From a virus, in IMG/VR virus record IMGVR_UViG_3300033144_007636, positions 1-22,391 of that record: a stretch of DNA of 22,391 bases. One strand, 5' to 3'. The notes under the pieces were generated by a model. It saw nothing but the letters and a program-made list of their open reading frames with translations. It did no database searches and was not told the origin of the DNA. Every line of letters begins with the position of its first letter. Positions within the stretch are counted from its first letter, which is position 1. Shown piece by piece: positions 21,175 through 22,391 of the stretch. Both the position numbers and the translations under genes were made by a program.

Positions 21175-21190
21175 CACAATTATAGGACAA
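21157..21190. promoter_or_regulatory. 34-bp operator-like dyad centred on the -35 box
   Basis: Read on the minus strand, TTGTCCTATAA (21180-21190) and TTATGGGACAA (21157-21167) are inverted 11-base arms with one mismatch (half-site TTGTCCYATAA). The 12-base spacer contains most of the TTGACA -35. A protein bound to both arms would block polymerase. Confidence 0.65.
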
Positions 21191-21227
21191 ATAAAACTCA
21201 ACAATTTCTATAGGTTACGCTATCGGA

Positions 21228-21506
21228 CTAGATTTGATCTTTTGTCAGCCTTCCATTGACACAAAACTTTGCAAGACACTCCTTCTCAGTGTTCCACAAG
21301 TTGAATTCTTCCATTGATTTGAATCTCACAAAGTTTTCATCCGGCATGAAGCTACATTCCTTCAGCTCAACTTTAACTTCACCCAGGTCTTTAATAGGCA
21401 ACATCATGAAGAGCCTTCCGTTCTTTGATTTCATCTCATAGTGTTTATCAAAATTCAGGATTGTTTGAAGAGAGCAAGCAATCACTTTGATGATTTGTTC
21501 AGTCAT
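21228..21506 (-). CDS. Unrecognised small protein (92 aa)
   Basis: The start has AAGGAAAATAAA upstream. The protein is mixed alpha/beta: a helix with IKVIACSLQTILNFDKHYEM, strands RLFMMLPIK and VKVELKE, and a C-terminal helix MEEFNLWNTEKECLAKF. It has four Cys without a clear motif. It is the last gene before the intergenic region holding the promoter and dyad at 21146-21190, so it probably ends the upstream unit. No terminator is visible after it. No family recognised. Confidence 0.55.
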   Translation of the reverse strand: MTEQIIKVIACSLQTILNFDKHYEMKSKNGRLFMMLPIKDLGEVKVELKECSFMPDENFVRFKSMEEFNLWNTEKECLAKFCVNGRLTKDQI

Positions 21507-21516
21507 TTTATTTTCC

Positions 21517-21729
21517 TTATCCTGTCACTCTTTTGAATGATTGTACTTGTGAAAGATATAGGCTCATTTTATGACCTTTAACTTCCACGCCTTTATTAAC
21601 AACTCTTCCTATGGACTGAAACTTTAAATGAACTCCGTCAGCCTTCAGCTCATAGTCAATGAATCTAAATTGCTTTCCTGTTGAAGATAGATAGATCTCT
21701 CCTTCAACGAAATAGTCAATGTGATTCAT
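21517..21729 (-). CDS. Unrecognised small beta-rich protein (70 aa; 88 aa if started earlier)
   Basis: Two starts are possible. The ATG at 21727-21729 has GAGAGAG upstream and overlaps the previous gene by only 14 bases. An earlier ATG at 21783 adds 18 basic residues but overlaps by 68 bases and has no ribosome-binding site. I prefer the shorter form. It is rich in strands (HIDYFVEGEIYLSS, QFRFIDYELK, VHLKFQSIGRVV) and might be a small SH3-like or OB-like barrel. No function can be assigned. Confidence 0.5.
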   Translation of the reverse strand: MNHIDYFVEGEIYLSSTGKQFRFIDYELKADGVHLKFQSIGRVVNKGVEVKGHKMSLYLSQVQSFKRVTG

Positions 21730-22006
21730 TGAAGGCTCTCTCAATGCATTCTTCAATGCATATTTTTTGATAGTCACATTCATATGAACAGCGAAATTCT
21801 ATTTCTTTATATCGAAGACGTGCTGTTTCTCCTGAGTCAATTCCATATTGCTCAACACAAGTTCTTGCAATTTCTTTTTTCGGAAGATCTGAAATCTCTA
21901 CATATTTAGAGAAACAAGCTTTCGATTCCTGATAACATTCTTTCTGAGTATCTTGAAATTCTTGTGAGCAGTTGAATGTCAGAAATAGCATGATGAAAGT
22001 GTTCAT
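21716..22006 (-). CDS. Cys-rich exported protein, possible lipoprotein (96 aa)
   Basis: The N-terminus MNTFIMLFLTFNCSQEF is a short hydrophobic segment ending in Cys13. This looks like a lipoprotein signal, but the residues before Cys (T-F-N) do not match the usual L-[AST]-[GA]-C lipobox and there is no basic n-region. Seven more Cys follow (24, 31, 50, 73, 77, 83, 87). The last four have the spacing C-x3-C-x5-C-x3-C, a twin C-x3-C arrangement suited to disulfides between two helices in an oxidising compartment. The start has AAGGAATTTT upstream and overlaps the previous stop (ATGA). A role in the envelope, such as superinfection exclusion or lysis control, is a guess. Confidence 0.6.
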   Translation of the reverse strand: MNTFIMLFLTFNCSQEFQDTQKECYQESKACFSKYVEISDLPKKEIARTCVEQYGIDSGETARLRYKEIEFRCSYECDYQKICIEECIERAFNESH

Positions 22007-22254
22007 AAAATTCCTTTTGATTTTTCTAGTTGCATTTTTGCATAGTCATGAATCCAAGATGATTCATGTTCTTCTTCTAGTGATTTTTGAACTATAACTT
22101 CTAGTGATTTTTGAATATTTTTAAAAGACTGTTCTAGAGCTTTGCTATATCCATTTATAGCCTGTCTTCTGTTATCGTAACTCTCTCCTATGTCTGCAAA
22201 TCTTTTTAGCTCATTGAAGTCATGTAGACTGATCTTCACTGTTCCTTCAATCAT
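22003..22254 (-). CDS. Coiled-coil small protein with internal duplication (83 aa)
   Basis: The sequence is helical throughout, with HDFNELKRFADIGESYDNRRQ and a long ALEQSFKNIQKSLEVIVQKSLEEEHE segment. The eight-residue unit KSLE-x4 occurs twice because of a 24-base tandem DNA duplication. It is soluble, has no Cys and no membrane segment. Start and stop both overlap neighbours by ATGA, typical of a dense phage operon. No family is recognised; it may be a self-assembling or partner-binding helical protein. Confidence 0.55.
   Translation of the reverse strand: MIEGTVKISLHDFNELKRFADIGESYDNRRQAINGYSKALEQSFKNIQKSLEVIVQKSLEEEHESSWIHDYAKMQLEKSKGIL
22074..22115 (-). repeat. Exact 18-bp direct repeat, 24-bp period
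   Basis: CTTCTAGTGATTTTTGAA occurs at 22074-22091 and 22098-22115 (plus-strand reading). The 24-base period keeps frame and duplicates eight residues of the coiled-coil protein, suggesting a recent slippage event. Confidence 0.9.
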
Positions 22255-22391
22255 TTGCAGCTCTCAATCAAAAGGTTCTTGTAGTCCTTGTGAATTGCTG
22301 TGATCACTGTTGTGGTTCTGACATCTGTTATCTGAGAGAATAGGCAAATTTTTCCTATAGGTAGAGAACAGATCTCTCTCTCAATGTTTGA
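22251..22391 (-). CDS. 3' end of an unrecognised gene cut by the window edge (46 codons visible)
   Basis: The minus frame is open from the right edge to a TGA that overlaps the next ATG (ATGA). The visible C-terminus reads SNIEREICSLPIGKICLFS, then ITDVRTTTVITAIHKDY and LLIESCK. It has three Cys and a strand-rich feel. The operon-type overlap supports it as coding. No function can be given from this fragment. Confidence 0.55.
   Translation of the reverse strand, partial: SNIEREICSLPIGKICLFSQITDVRTTTVITAIHKDYKNLLIESCK

Noticed and set aside
21116-21190. Longer zinc-ribbon protein starting at 21190
   Set aside because: The extension spans the TTGACA-17-TATTAT promoter and the operator-like dyad, so it would be upstream of the transcript start.
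1-22391. tRNA, rRNA, CRISPR array, insertion sequence, integrase or att site
   Set aside because: No cloverleaf, spaced repeat array, transposase, recombinase or matching end repeats were seen on either strand.

Overview
The window is a continuous piece of a tailed double-stranded DNA phage or prophage genome. It is AT-rich by eye. Nearly everything is read from the minus strand, so the biological order runs from the right end (22391) to the left end (1). Morphogenesis genes follow the classic long non-contractile-tail order: small terminase, large terminase, portal, neck-type proteins, scaffold, major capsid, fibre and connector genes, tail terminator, tail tube, tail assembly chaperone with a -1 frameshift, tape measure, distal tail proteins. 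No sheath gene is seen, so a siphovirus is most likely. The 849-residue tape measure implies a tail of roughly 125 nm by the usual 0.15 nm per residue rule. No integrase, tRNA, CRISPR, insertion sequence or recognisable DNA replication gene is present. The host cannot be named; a Cys-rich exported protein and a YiiX-like enzyme are compatible with a Gram-negative host.

Right part (18760-22391): a tightly packed operon of small, mostly unrecognised genes linked by ATGA overlaps. It includes an 8-Cys exported protein, a zinc-ribbon protein behind a strong TTGACA-17-TATTAT promoter with a 34-bp dyad over its -35 box, and a ribbon-helix-helix-like protein. Next come a 13-bp perfect inverted repeat and a 445-residue metallophosphoesterase with two N-terminal repeats resembling homing-endonuclease-associated DNA-binding modules, then a 46-codon gene. 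A single plus-strand gene (18527-18763) encodes a small exported protein and shares a CTAG stop palindrome with that 46-codon gene.

Middle part (10862-18434): the packaging and head block. TerS (Lys-rich tail), two small genes, TerL, portal and three tiny genes are followed by two tandem related neck-type proteins. A separate promoter with two tandem 5'-UTR hairpins precedes scaffold and capsid, and a strong terminator follows the capsid gene.

Left part (1-10852): two small genes, a fibre with C1q-like tip, a beta-rich protein, a permuted papain-like (YiiX-type) enzyme, a connector candidate with an EF-hand-like loop, tail terminator candidate, tail tube, a second terminator, the G/GT chaperone pair with an A-AAA-AAG slip site, tape measure and two distal tail proteins, the last cut by the window edge.

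The most interesting cross-window pattern is regulatory. The three genes that appear to begin transcription units and lack a Shine-Dalgarno sequence (TerS, the phosphoesterase and the plus-strand gene) each have a TATNAT box exactly six bases before the ATG, the layout expected of leaderless mRNAs. Inverted repeats cover the -35 region of two of these starts and of the zinc-ribbon promoter. There is no gene-free stretch longer than about 130 bases.
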